Positions 1-5,792 of a DNA stretch of 6,225 nucleotides are shown here, one piece after another (positions within the stretch are counted from its first letter, which is position 1; each line of letters begins with the position of its first letter). The DNA comes from CAYNFH01 sp964396385 (GTDB lineage: Bacteria > Armatimonadota > Chthonomonadetes > Chthonomonadales > CAJBBX01). The notes under the pieces were generated by a model. The model was given only the letters and a program-made list of their open reading frames with translations, did not search any database and had not been told where the DNA came from. The stretch is taken from positions 1-6,225 of the forward strand of contig CAYNFH010000303.1 in the NCBI GenBank assembly GCA_964396385.1, in the 5' to 3' direction. Both the position numbers and the translations under genes were made by a program.

Positions 1-272
1 ACACATGTGGCGTGGCCCAACACGTGGGCGGAACTGCACAGAAGATCAACATCGTTTGAGATTCAAGCATTCCAGACGGCAGGTTGCGGTGCAGTTCGGG
101 TGGGGATGGGGGGACTCCTCGCTGGATTCCGGGCGTGGAAGGCGTCTACGGAAAGTGGGCCGGTTTGGGCAACGGTTTCGGCAACGCCTCGGGGCGGGAA
201 CATCGTGCGGGGGGCGGCGCGTCTGTTGGTCGGAGCGGACCGTGATCCGCCCCAGGGGAGGAGGTAGGGACG
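1..272. other. Left edge, no supported gene
   Basis: I see no gene supported here. Short open frames exist on both strands, but none has a ribosome binding site or recognisable protein content. The minus-strand frames that continue from the glycine-rich gene look like GC-driven shadows. The region must hold the upstream region of the gene starting at 273. No convincing -35/-10 pair is visible: a TTGAGA at 56-61 has no matching -10. Two E-box-like palindromes (CACATGTG at 2-9 and CACGTG at 21-26) lie at the extreme edge, and I cannot assign them a role. Confidence 0.5.
259..265 (+). promoter_or_regulatory. Strong Shine-Dalgarno for the glycine-rich gene
   Basis: AGGAGGT lies 7 nt before the ATG at 273. 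It is essentially the full anti-16S complement at ideal spacing. It fixes the start of the downstream gene and is the main argument that the low-complexity reading frame is really translated. Confidence 0.8.
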
Positions 273-905
273 ATGGCAGGCGAGCGTGACGGGAACCAGA
301 GGGATAACGGACAGGGAATCGGGAAGGGTGGCGACATTCCAGCGGGGCTGAGCGGCGGAACGCCGGGCGTGACAGCGGGCGGTCCCACCACGGGCGGCGT
401 GCTGGGCACCGCGCAGGCACGGGGTGCCGCCGGCGAGAGCAGCGGTTCCGAAGGTGGCGTGGGGAGCGGGATCGGTGGAAGCATCGGGCTGGACCCGGAG
501 GGCGGCGCGGGCGGCAGCGTGGGTGGCGGATCGAGCCCGGGTATCGGGGCCGCGGGCCGGCCGAACGTGAACGTGCCGACCACCGGCGCGGGGAACCTGA
601 TGGGCGGTTCGCCCTCCAGCGGGCCAGGCAGTGTGACGGCCGGAGACGTAAGCGGCGGCCTGGGTGGCGACGCGGCCGGCGCTGGTGGCGACCTGGCGGG
701 AGACAATGCGGGACTGGGTCGGCCGGACAATGTTGGCGGCCCAGGGACGGTGGGTCAGGGGCTGCCGGGCGACGAGCCGAACCGGATCGCGGGCGCGGGT
801 AACCTGCGCGGCACGGGAGGGATCTCGGACGATACGGCGGGCGCGGCGGTCAGCCCGGCGGCTCCGCGCGAGGAGCTGGAGGGCGAGGACCGGAAGGCGG
901 CGTGA
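273..905 (+). CDS. Glycine-rich low-complexity hypothetical protein
   Basis: This encodes a 210-residue protein of unknown function. About 31% of residues are Gly (66 by my count), with many Ala, Ser, Thr, Asp and Pro. There is no Cys, His, Phe, Trp or Tyr, so a conventional hydrophobic core is unlikely and the chain is probably disordered. There is no signal peptide, membrane segment or known domain. Gly-Gly pairs are spread throughout, a GAGNL motif recurs near residues 105 and 183, and the C-terminus is charged (EELEGEDRK). The start is set by a perfect AGGAGGT 7 nt upstream. The gene points towards the SDR gene and is separated from it by 147 nt with a hairpin, so it belongs to a different transcription unit. 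It could be a surface, spore or stress-related filler protein, but that is a guess. The opposite strand is also open, as expected for GC-rich repetitive DNA, so a small doubt about the coding strand remains. The Shine-Dalgarno favours this one. Confidence 0.7.
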   Translation: MAGERDGNQRDNGQGIGKGGDIPAGLSGGTPGVTAGGPTTGGVLGTAQARGAAGESSGSEGGVGSGIGGSIGLDPEGGAGGSVGGGSSPGIGAAGRPNVNVPTTGAGNLMGGSPSSGPGSVTAGDVSGGLGGDAAGAGGDLAGDNAGLGRPDNVGGPGTVGQGLPGDEPNRIAGAGNLRGTGGISDDTAGAAVSPAAPREELEGEDRKAA

Positions 906-935
906 TGACGACCGCAGCAACTCAGGCGCACACGG

Positions 936-1007
936 GGCGGGCCGGGACGGCGCCAGATCTCCTGGAGCAGAATCGCATACGGAACAGAGGCGGGCCGGGA
1001 CGGCGCC
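936..1007. repeat. 19-bp perfect direct repeat, two copies
   Basis: GGCGGGCCGGGACGGCGCC occurs at 936-954 and again, identically, at 989-1007, 53 bp apart, in the convergent gap between the glycine-rich gene and the SDR gene. Only the second copy continues into the complementary arm that makes a hairpin. The first is followed by unrelated sequence. This may be a partly duplicated dispersed palindrome, but only a genome-wide count can tell. Confidence 0.75.
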
Positions 1008-1013
1008 CGGCCC
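992..1013. terminator. GC-rich hairpin, possible bidirectional terminator
   Basis: A perfect 8-bp inverted repeat (GGGCCGGG at 992-999, CCCGGCCC at 1006-1013) encloses a 6-nt loop. It sits between two convergent genes, 87 nt after the plus-strand stop and 39 nt beyond the minus-strand SDR stop, where a shared terminator would be expected. No T-run follows on either side, so it is not a canonical intrinsic terminator. It may act as a transcript 3' end stabiliser, or it may simply be a dispersed palindromic repeat. Confidence 0.45.
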
Positions 1014-1051
1014 CTACAGCAATTACGACTCGCTTCAGCCCAGTCGAGGGG

Positions 1052-1801
1052 TTAAGCGATGCGCATGGTGAGGCCGCCGTCTATGACGTAGGTTTCGCCG
1101 GTGACGTAGTCGTTGGTCACCATTTCGCGGATGACGGTGGCGACCTGGTCCGGCGTGCCCTCGCGGTGGAGGGGGATGCGGTTCTCCAGGTTGTTGCGGC
1201 GGACCTCGTCCGTCATGGTGGCGTGGAAAGCGGTGCGGACCACGCCAGGGGCGACGCAGTTGACGCGGATGTTGTCGTTGGCGAGCTCGTAGGCCAGGGC
1301 GCGGGTGAGCTGGGGAATAGCGCCCTTTACGGTCTGATAGGCCACGTTGGTCTTGATTCCCCGGATCCCCGCCGTGGAGCCGATGAGGATGATCGCGCCT
1401 TCATGCTTCCGCTGCATGGTCGGGACCACGGCGCGGCAGAGGTGGTAGACGGCGTGGACGTGCACGTCGAAGGCGCGCATCCAGGCTTCCGGCGCCACCT
1501 CCAGCAGTCCCCCATTCACCGGCCCGCCCGCTGAGTGGACCAGCACGTCCACTTCGCCGAGCTGCCGGACCGTCTCCTCCACGCACCGTGCGCACTCTTC
1601 CGGCCGGCCGATGTCGGCCTGGATAAGGGCGGGGCGGCCACCCTGTGACCGGACGGCGTCCGCGGTCTGCCGGGCCTCCTCGTCCATATTGCGGGCGACG
1701 AGGGCGACGTCTGCGCCCTGCTGGGCGAGCCGAATGGCCGTGGCGGCGCCGATTCCCCTGGTGCCGCCGGTGATGAGCGCGATCTTGCCGTTGAGGTCCA
1801 T
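1052..1801 (-). CDS. SDR family NAD(P)-dependent oxidoreductase
   Basis: This is a classical short-chain dehydrogenase/reductase of 249 residues, the usual length. It is cytosolic and probably tetrameric by family. Visible motifs are the cofactor loop TGGTRGIG (11-18), Asp63 in ADIG, HSAG (89-92, the NNAG position), catalytic Ser142, Tyr155 and Lys159 (YQTVK), the NCVAPGVVRT segment (181-190) and the C-terminal YVTGETYVIDGG signature. The residue after beta2 is Arg37 with no acidic residue at the usual NAD-selecting site (VALVARN), which suggests NADP. The tetrad Asn expected in the FDVH segment is His114. The closest general resemblance is to FabG-like 3-oxoacyl reductases and sugar or alcohol dehydrogenases, and the substrate cannot be told. 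AGGGAG lies 6 nt before the ATG. It is the last gene of the minus-strand run, 86 nt after the CN-hydrolase, so it may be in the same transcript or have its own promoter. Confidence 0.95.
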   Translation of the reverse strand: MDLNGKIALITGGTRGIGAATAIRLAQQGADVALVARNMDEEARQTADAVRSQGGRPALIQADIGRPEECARCVEETVRQLGEVDVLVHSAGGPVNGGLLEVAPEAWMRAFDVHVHAVYHLCRAVVPTMQRKHEGAIILIGSTAGIRGIKTNVAYQTVKGAIPQLTRALAYELANDNIRVNCVAPGVVRTAFHATMTDEVRRNNLENRIPLHREGTPDQVATVIREMVTNDYVTGETYVIDGGLTMRIA

Positions 1802-1807
1802 GAAGTG

Positions 1808-1813
1808 CTCCCT
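1808..1813 (-). promoter_or_regulatory. Ribosome binding site of the SDR gene
   Basis: Read on the minus strand this is AGGGAG with 6 nt to the ATG at 1801. It directly abuts the 14-bp tandem repeat, which begins at the next base (1814). Confidence 0.65.
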
Positions 1814-1841
1814 GGTTGAAGGTTGATGGTTGAAGGTTGAT
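1814..1841. repeat. Perfect tandem 14-bp repeat (four heptamers)
   Basis: GGTTGAAGGTTGAT is repeated exactly twice, at 1814-1827 and 1828-1841. Each unit is itself two heptamers, GGTTGAA and GGTTGAT, so the array is four heptamers of GGTTGA(A/T). On the coding strand of the SDR gene it reads as alternating ATCAACC and TTCAACC just upstream of the ribosome binding site. Short heptameric arrays of this kind occur between genes in several bacterial groups and can change copy number by slippage. No coding role is supported. Confidence 0.85.
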
Positions 1842-1887
1842 GGGCCGGATCAGCCGTCATTCTACCGTCTGCGCGGGGCGGGCGCGA

Positions 1888-2979
1888 CTACAGTGGGGGG
1901 TCGGGAGCCTCCGGAGGGAGCTGGCGCAGCCTTGCCTGGGCCTCGCGGTCGATCCAGGTGTGCGGGAATTCGGCGCGGAGGCGCTGGAAGGCGCGGGCGG
2001 CCTCGTCAAGCCGGCCGGCCTGGAGCAGCTCTTCGGCCGCCTGGAAGCGCTGGTTACCGACGGTGAGCGTCCGGGAGCCGATCTCGACCGCCTCCTTCGC
2101 CGTAATGCTCTCAGGGATCTTCGCCAGCACGGGAGGTTGCGGATCGGTCAGGATCGTGAACGCAGCGGGAGAGCGCTCGCGGAAGAGGCGCGCCCGCATG
2201 TCGGCCTGGTGGTTGAGCGCATCGCCGCCCTGCCGGCCGCCGAACGGGTTGATGTCGACCATCGCGATGTCGTCGGGACCCGACGCTCGGGCCAGCACGT
2301 CTCCGGCAGGCGAGATGACCATAGAGCCCGAGCCGCGCTGAGCGACGACGATGTAGACGAAGTTCTCGACCGCCCGTGTGCGGAAGGCTGCGAGGCTGAT
2401 CTCCTCTCCGCCGATGGCCGCGCCGCCGAGAGTGGGATGAAAGAGGATGTCCGCTCCGGCCAGAGCCAGGCAGCGGGCGGATTCGGGAAAGACCATGTCG
2501 TAGCAGATCAGCATGCCGACGGTCCCGAGGTCGGAAGTCGGAAAGACCGGGAAGCCGTCTCCACGCTTCTTGTCGAGCTCATGGATCGGCATGTTCACCT
2601 TGTGGTAGCGGCCGATCTCCTTGCCGTCGCGGCCCAGGAAGAAGGCCGTGTTGTAGAGCGCGCCGTCCGGCTCAACCAGGGCGTTGCAGCAGACGAGATA
2701 CATGCTGTGGGAGGCGGCGGCCCGGCCGAGGCGGTCCAGCATCCGCTCCACCGCCCGCGGCAGGACGTCGCTCAATTCCGATTTGTGGGCCGGCTCCCAG
2801 TGGCCGAGCCCCAGCGTATCTTCCGGCAGCGCCAATACGTCGCAGCGGGACTCTCCCGCCCGGTGGACCATCGCCTCCAGCGCGTTCAGGGTGGGCTCCA
2901 GCCGCTCCAGCACCTGTCCCGGCGGTATGGAGTGGTCTATCAGCCTGGCGCGCGGCTGTGCGGCGGCTACGCGAATCAT
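1888..2979 (-). CDS. Nitrilase-superfamily carbon-nitrogen hydrolase with C-terminal TPR-like extension
   Basis: This 363-residue protein hydrolyses a non-peptide C-N bond (amide, carbamoyl or nitrile) through a cysteine thioester, by family. The catalytic triad is clear: Glu53 in LPEDTLG, Lys127 in YHKVNMP and Cys159 in LICYDMVFPE. The CN-hydrolase domain covers about residues 1-275, the normal size for the superfamily. The remaining 85 or so residues are extra. Residues 308-341 fit one TPR unit in register (G322, A327, F331 and P339 match consensus G15, A20, F24 and P32), followed by a charged helix and a Pro-rich end. The CYDMVFPE context resembles amidase and N-carbamoyl-amino-acid hydrolase branches more than true nitrilases, but I cannot assign a substrate. 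There is no signal peptide, so it is cytosolic. The ATG overlaps the stop of the Gfo/Idh/MocA gene by 4 nt (ATGA), with AGGAGAA 5 nt upstream, which indicates translational coupling. Confidence 0.93.
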   Translation of the reverse strand: MIRVAAAQPRARLIDHSIPPGQVLERLEPTLNALEAMVHRAGESRCDVLALPEDTLGLGHWEPAHKSELSDVLPRAVERMLDRLGRAAASHSMYLVCCNALVEPDGALYNTAFFLGRDGKEIGRYHKVNMPIHELDKKRGDGFPVFPTSDLGTVGMLICYDMVFPESARCLALAGADILFHPTLGGAAIGGEEISLAAFRTRAVENFVYIVVAQRGSGSMVISPAGDVLARASGPDDIAMVDINPFGGRQGGDALNHQADMRARLFRERSPAAFTILTDPQPPVLAKIPESITAKEAVEIGSRTLTVGNQRFQAAEELLQAGRLDEAARAFQRLRAEFPHTWIDREAQARLRQLPPEAPDPPL

Positions 2980-4250
2980 GTCGCTTCTCCTACGTTAGCG
3001 GCGCGAGCCATCTGCCGCACCACGTCCAGCAGTTTTGGCAGGGAGTCGATGGCGGCCCGACCGCCGGGGCGACCCCATGCAACGCCTTGCCGGCTGGGGA
3101 ACCGGCCAGAGGCGAGGAACTCTTCGCACACGTCCCGGATGTTCCATATCGCGACATTCTCGCCGGTACTTCCATCTGGCGACGAGCGTCGTGTTTGCTC
3201 CCGAGGAATGGTCGCGATTGCGCCGGCCGCGACGTAGGCCAGGTCATTCAGGGCGACAAACGGCCGGCAGTCTGTGAGCGTGGTTAGCGGCCGATCCGTG
3301 TCGCCCCGCACGTAGCGGAAGTAGGTCTGAAGGTTCTCGCGGAGCAGGTCCCGTGATTGAGCCGTCACCGTCTCAAATGGACCTCCCTTCCATAGGATCC
3401 GAAACGATTCTCCGGACTTCCGGACCAGTCTCGCCTTCTCGCACTCCAGCCATTCCAGGCTGAACTGTTCCCCAACGCAGGCGTGCGTGGCAGCCAGCCG
3501 GAATTCCACACGGTTTGCGCACCGGCCCGAGGCGAACACCGTGTCGGTCCCCTCGATGGCGTGGGCGCGGTACAGCTCCGCCTCTACGGAGGCCACGTCC
3601 TCCCAGGCGAAGAGGTCCCGGTCGCCCGCCCAGAAGAGCAGGTTGTGGATGTAGTGGGCCATGGCGTTGCCGATACAGGAATCGAGGACGGGGCGGCCAT
3701 CCAGCATCAGGCGGCCCGCCCACGGCGCGCGGGCATAGTAGCTGGACGCTCGGGGGCTGAGCCCGAGGAAGCAGACCCGGCGCAGCTTGCCGAACTCCCC
3801 CGACAGGAGCCGCTGCTTGAGCGTCTGGCGCTCCGGCTCCACGATGAAGCTGAAGCCGACCATGGTCTGCCACGGGGCGGCCGCGTCCGCCGCGATCATC
3901 TCCTCCAACTCGGCATGGTAGAGCGTCGGCGGCTTTTCCAGATAGCAGGCGAGACCGCGCTCCACAACGGCCCGGTGCATCTCCGCGTGGAGGGGGATGG
4001 GCGTGGGAACGGTCACCAGGTCCAGATTGTGCCGATGGGCCTCCAGCATGTTGGTGTAGTCCGCGTAGATGGCGACGCCGCGCCGGGCAAACTCCCACCG
4101 GACCATCCTGTCCTGAAACTCATGGTGGCGCGGGTCGCACGCGCAGACCTGGCGGCACTCCCCCGCCGCTTCCAGGTCTCGGATGGCCCGCTGGTGCTCC
4201 CCCGCGAAGCCGCCCATGCCGATGACGGCCACGTTCAAGCGGCGGCTCAT
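2976..4250 (-). CDS. Gfo/Idh/MocA family oxidoreductase
   Basis: This is a 424-residue NAD(P)-dependent dehydrogenase, family members of which oxidise or reduce hydroxyl groups on sugars, inositols or related polyols in the cytosol. The N-terminal Rossmann fold starts at once with VIGMGGFAG (G11, G13, G14). TVPTPIPLHAEM (80-91) and the catalytic-lysine signature LEKP (104-107, Lys106) follow. The C-terminal dimer and substrate domain has LDSCIGNAMAHYIHN (189-203), where D190, N195 and H199 or H202 are likely active-site residues. This form belongs to a subgroup unlike the classical GG..LD.G.H type. The protein is somewhat longer than the usual 330-390 residues because of a C-terminal tail (about 355-424). 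No secretion signal is present. The start overlaps the flavoenzyme stop by 4 nt (4247-4250), and its end overlaps the CN-hydrolase start in the same way. The ribosome binding site is weak (an AGGG about 9 nt upstream), which fits coupling. The substrate is unknown. Confidence 0.93.
   Translation of the reverse strand: MSRRLNVAVIGMGGFAGEHQRAIRDLEAAGECRQVCACDPRHHEFQDRMVRWEFARRGVAIYADYTNMLEAHRHNLDLVTVPTPIPLHAEMHRAVVERGLACYLEKPPTLYHAELEEMIAADAAAPWQTMVGFSFIVEPERQTLKQRLLSGEFGKLRRVCFLGLSPRASSYYARAPWAGRLMLDGRPVLDSCIGNAMAHYIHNLLFWAGDRDLFAWEDVASVEAELYRAHAIEGTDTVFASGRCANRVEFRLAATHACVGEQFSLEWLECEKARLVRKSGESFRILWKGGPFETVTAQSRDLLRENLQTYFRYVRGDTDRPLTTLTDCRPFVALNDLAYVAAGAIATIPREQTRRSSPDGSTGENVAIWNIRDVCEEFLASGRFPSRQGVAWGRPGGRAAIDSLPKLLDVVRQMARAANVGEAT
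2985..2991 (-). promoter_or_regulatory. Ribosome binding site of the CN-hydrolase gene
   Basis: On the minus strand this is AGGAGAA, 5 nt before the ATG at 2979. It lies inside the last codons of the Gfo/Idh/MocA gene. It confirms the start and allows re-initiation at the ATGA overlap. Confidence 0.7.
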
Positions 4251-5404
4251 GCCGCCCGACCCTGGATGCGATCCAGACTGAACAGGCCGATGTCGAACCG
4301 GGTGCTGCCGTTAATGGCCAGCTCCGCGAGGAGCTCTCCGACGACGCTGCAGAACTTAAACCCGTGGCCGGAGAAGCCGCAGGCGATGACCACCTGGGGC
4401 GCTTCCGGGTGCGGGGCGATGATGAAGTTCTTGTCCGGCGTGACGGTGTAGAGGCAGGTCACGGCGGCCAGGCAGGGACCGTTCAGGGACGGGATACGGC
4501 CTGCGATGGCGGCGCGCATCACCTCCGTCTCCTCCGGATGGACGGTCCTATCGCACGTTTCGGGCGTGCAGAGCGGCGAGTAGGGGGCGCGGTAGAAGGC
4601 GATCTTCGCGCCGCCCCGCGGGCCGTCGATTGCAGGAAAGCCGTAGGGCGTGTATCCGTCATCGCTATCCCAGATGAAGATGGGGAACCGCTCCGGGAGG
4701 AAGGGCTCGACGCCGCCGGCGGGGTCGAACCAGTAGAGCACCTGGCGCTCCACTTCCAGGGGCAGATTCAGGCCGGCCAGGACGTGCGGCGCCCAGGGGC
4801 CGGGCGAGATGATCAGGCGGCCGGCCTCGTAAGTGCCGCTCGCGGTGCGGACCCGGACGCCACCGCCGTGGGGCGACCAGTCCAGCGCCTCCTCCTCGAA
4901 ACGCAGCGTCGCGCCGCACTGCTCGGCACGGTCCAGGTGCGCTTTGACGCAGGCTTCGGGGCGGAGGAAGCCGGCGCGGCCCTCGTACAACCCCACGGTG
5001 TCGGCGTCCGGCCGGAGGGGCGTGTACCGGCGTCTGAGCTCCCTGGCGTCGAGCATCTCATGGGCGAGGCCGTACTGCTTGGCGCTGCGGAGGCTGCCGG
5101 TGACTACCTCCGAGTTGGGGCGTCCGATCATGAGGCCGCCGGTCTCGGTGAGGAGGGTCGAGTTGGACTCGCCCTCCAGCTCGCGCCAGAGCTCGTACGC
5201 CCGGAACAGGAGCGGCACGTAGGCGGGGTCTTCGAAGTAGGCCTGGCGGATGATGCGGGTCTGGCCGTGGCTGGAGCCGCGGTTGTGGGGCGAGGTGTAC
5301 TTCTCCAGGCCCAGGACGCGCTGACCCCGTTTGGCGAGGTGGTATGCGGCGGCGCTGCCCATGCCGCCGAGGCCGAGGACGATGCAGTCAAACTCAGGGG
5401 CCAT
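4247..5404 (-). CDS. Monomeric sarcosine oxidase-type FAD-dependent amine oxidase
   Basis: This is a 385-residue flavoenzyme of the MSOX/MTOX (DAO) family, whose members oxidise secondary amines such as sarcosine, N-methyl amino acids, pipecolate or fructosyl amino acids with O2, giving H2O2. The dinucleotide-binding loop GLGGMG (11-16) is followed by Glu34 for the ribose. SSHGQTRIIR (44-53) matches the MSOX flavin-site His and Arg segment. CLYT (317-320) carries Cys317, equivalent to the cysteine that binds FAD covalently. Lys267 corresponds to the O2-activating lysine, and GFSGHGFK ends at Lys350, the substrate-carboxylate lysine in MSOX. The MSOX His269 position is Tyr271, so the substrate may differ. 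I chose the ATG at 5404. The frame stays open to 5578, but those extra 58 residues are Arg/Ser/Pro-rich, lie antisense-free on top of the upstream gene in another frame, and precede the natural beta strand (EFDCIVLGLGG). AGAGG lies 10 nt upstream. The gene overlaps the upstream small gene by 11 nt. Confidence 0.94.
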   Translation of the reverse strand: MAPEFDCIVLGLGGMGSAAAYHLAKRGQRVLGLEKYTSPHNRGSSHGQTRIIRQAYFEDPAYVPLLFRAYELWRELEGESNSTLLTETGGLMIGRPNSEVVTGSLRSAKQYGLAHEMLDARELRRRYTPLRPDADTVGLYEGRAGFLRPEACVKAHLDRAEQCGATLRFEEEALDWSPHGGGVRVRTASGTYEAGRLIISPGPWAPHVLAGLNLPLEVERQVLYWFDPAGGVEPFLPERFPIFIWDSDDGYTPYGFPAIDGPRGGAKIAFYRAPYSPLCTPETCDRTVHPEETEVMRAAIAGRIPSLNGPCLAAVTCLYTVTPDKNFIIAPHPEAPQVVIACGFSGHGFKFCSVVGELLAELAINGSTRFDIGLFSLDRIQGRAA

Positions 5405-5723
5405 AGCTACCGAGCCTCTTGTACGTGACCTCGTATTCCGCGCCGAGCTCAGACTGGATTGCGGAGAGCAGTTCAAGCGCGGCGGAATCAAACCGGTCGT
5501 ATTCATCCAAGGACCACGGACCCGGATCCGGTGGGTAGTCCCAATTGAGGGCCGTGTCATGCCATTCGGACAGCTCATCGAGCCGGCTGCGAGTCGCCGG
5601 ACTCAACGGCAGCACCTCCTCCACGGGGCCGACGTCGAAGGCGTTGCGGGCAACGTCATTACCGCACCACACGCAGCCTCCACCCCACTCGAATGACAGG
5701 ATCAGAACGTACTTCACGGCCAT
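5394..5723 (-). CDS. Uncharacterised 109-residue protein
   Basis: I do not recognise this protein by name. It begins with a beta-like stretch (AVKYVLILSFEW) that runs into GGGCVWCGND, a Cys17-x-x-Cys20 pair. It continues with WHDTALNWDYPPDPGPW (54-70), rich in Trp, Pro and acidic residues, and ends in an amphipathic helix (ALELLSAIQSELG) and a basic tail. Overall it is acidic and has no signal peptide or membrane segment. The balanced composition with conserved-looking Trp, Cys and Pro is typical of a real folded protein, unlike the Arg-rich frames around it. The CxxC could bind a metal or form a disulfide, but two cysteines alone do not prove it. It is the first gene of the minus-strand run and overlaps the flavoenzyme by 11 nt, which suggests co-expression. 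The ATG at 5723 has only a weak upstream purine stretch. Function is unknown, and small stand-alone proteins of this size include immunity and accessory proteins. Confidence 0.75.
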   Translation of the reverse strand: MAVKYVLILSFEWGGGCVWCGNDVARNAFDVGPVEEVLPLSPATRSRLDELSEWHDTALNWDYPPDPGPWSLDEYDRFDSAALELLSAIQSELGAEYEVTYKRLGSYGP

Positions 5724-5770
5724 GGTGCCTAACTCTGGTGGTACGGTCCGGGAATCATCACAGAGAGGTT

Positions 5771-5792
5771 CGGCAGGAGCCTCACCCTGCCG
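5771..5792. repeat. Small hairpin in the operon leader region
   Basis: CGGCAGG (5771-5777) and CCTGCCG (5786-5792) form a perfect 7-bp stem with an 8-nt loop. It lies about 50 nt upstream of the 109-residue gene and 124 nt after the ASPIC/UnbV stop. No T-run follows on the minus strand, so it is not a clear intrinsic terminator. It could be a transcript-end structure for the upstream gene, a leader element, or one copy of a dispersed palindrome. Confidence 0.5.

Noticed and set aside
63..920. Long open frames on the minus strand opposite the glycine-rich gene
   Set aside because: Arg/Ala/Pro-rich products with no ribosome binding site or recognisable domain. They mirror the GC-rich glycine codons of the plus-strand gene, which has a perfect Shine-Dalgarno.
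1026..1046. Weak hairpin CGACT/AGTCG just past the SDR stop
   Set aside because: A stem of only 5 bp with an 11-nt loop is expected by chance, and the neighbouring 8-bp GC stem is much stronger.
902..1534. Plus-strand frame starting at the stop of the glycine-rich gene (GTGATG overlap)
   Set aside because: The overlap looks like coupling, but the frame passes through the direct repeat and then runs antisense to the clear SDR gene. Its product has no family features.
1802..1887. Possible SDR promoter (TAGAAT on the minus strand near 1860)
   Set aside because: No -35 element stands at the right distance in the GC-rich sequence upstream, so a promoter cannot be supported.
1837..3237. 466-codon plus-strand open frame
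   Set aside because: It is fully antisense to the CN-hydrolase, which has a complete catalytic triad. The product is Arg/Ala/Gly-rich with no domain, a typical GC-rich shadow.
3483..5428. Long plus-strand frames (322 and 354 codons) opposite the dehydrogenase and flavoenzyme
   Set aside because: They are antisense to two well-supported enzymes and show no motifs or ribosome binding sites.
5405..5578. 58-residue N-terminal extension of the flavoenzyme
   Set aside because: It would overlap the upstream small gene almost fully, is Arg/Ser/Pro-rich and precedes the natural start of the FAD Rossmann fold.
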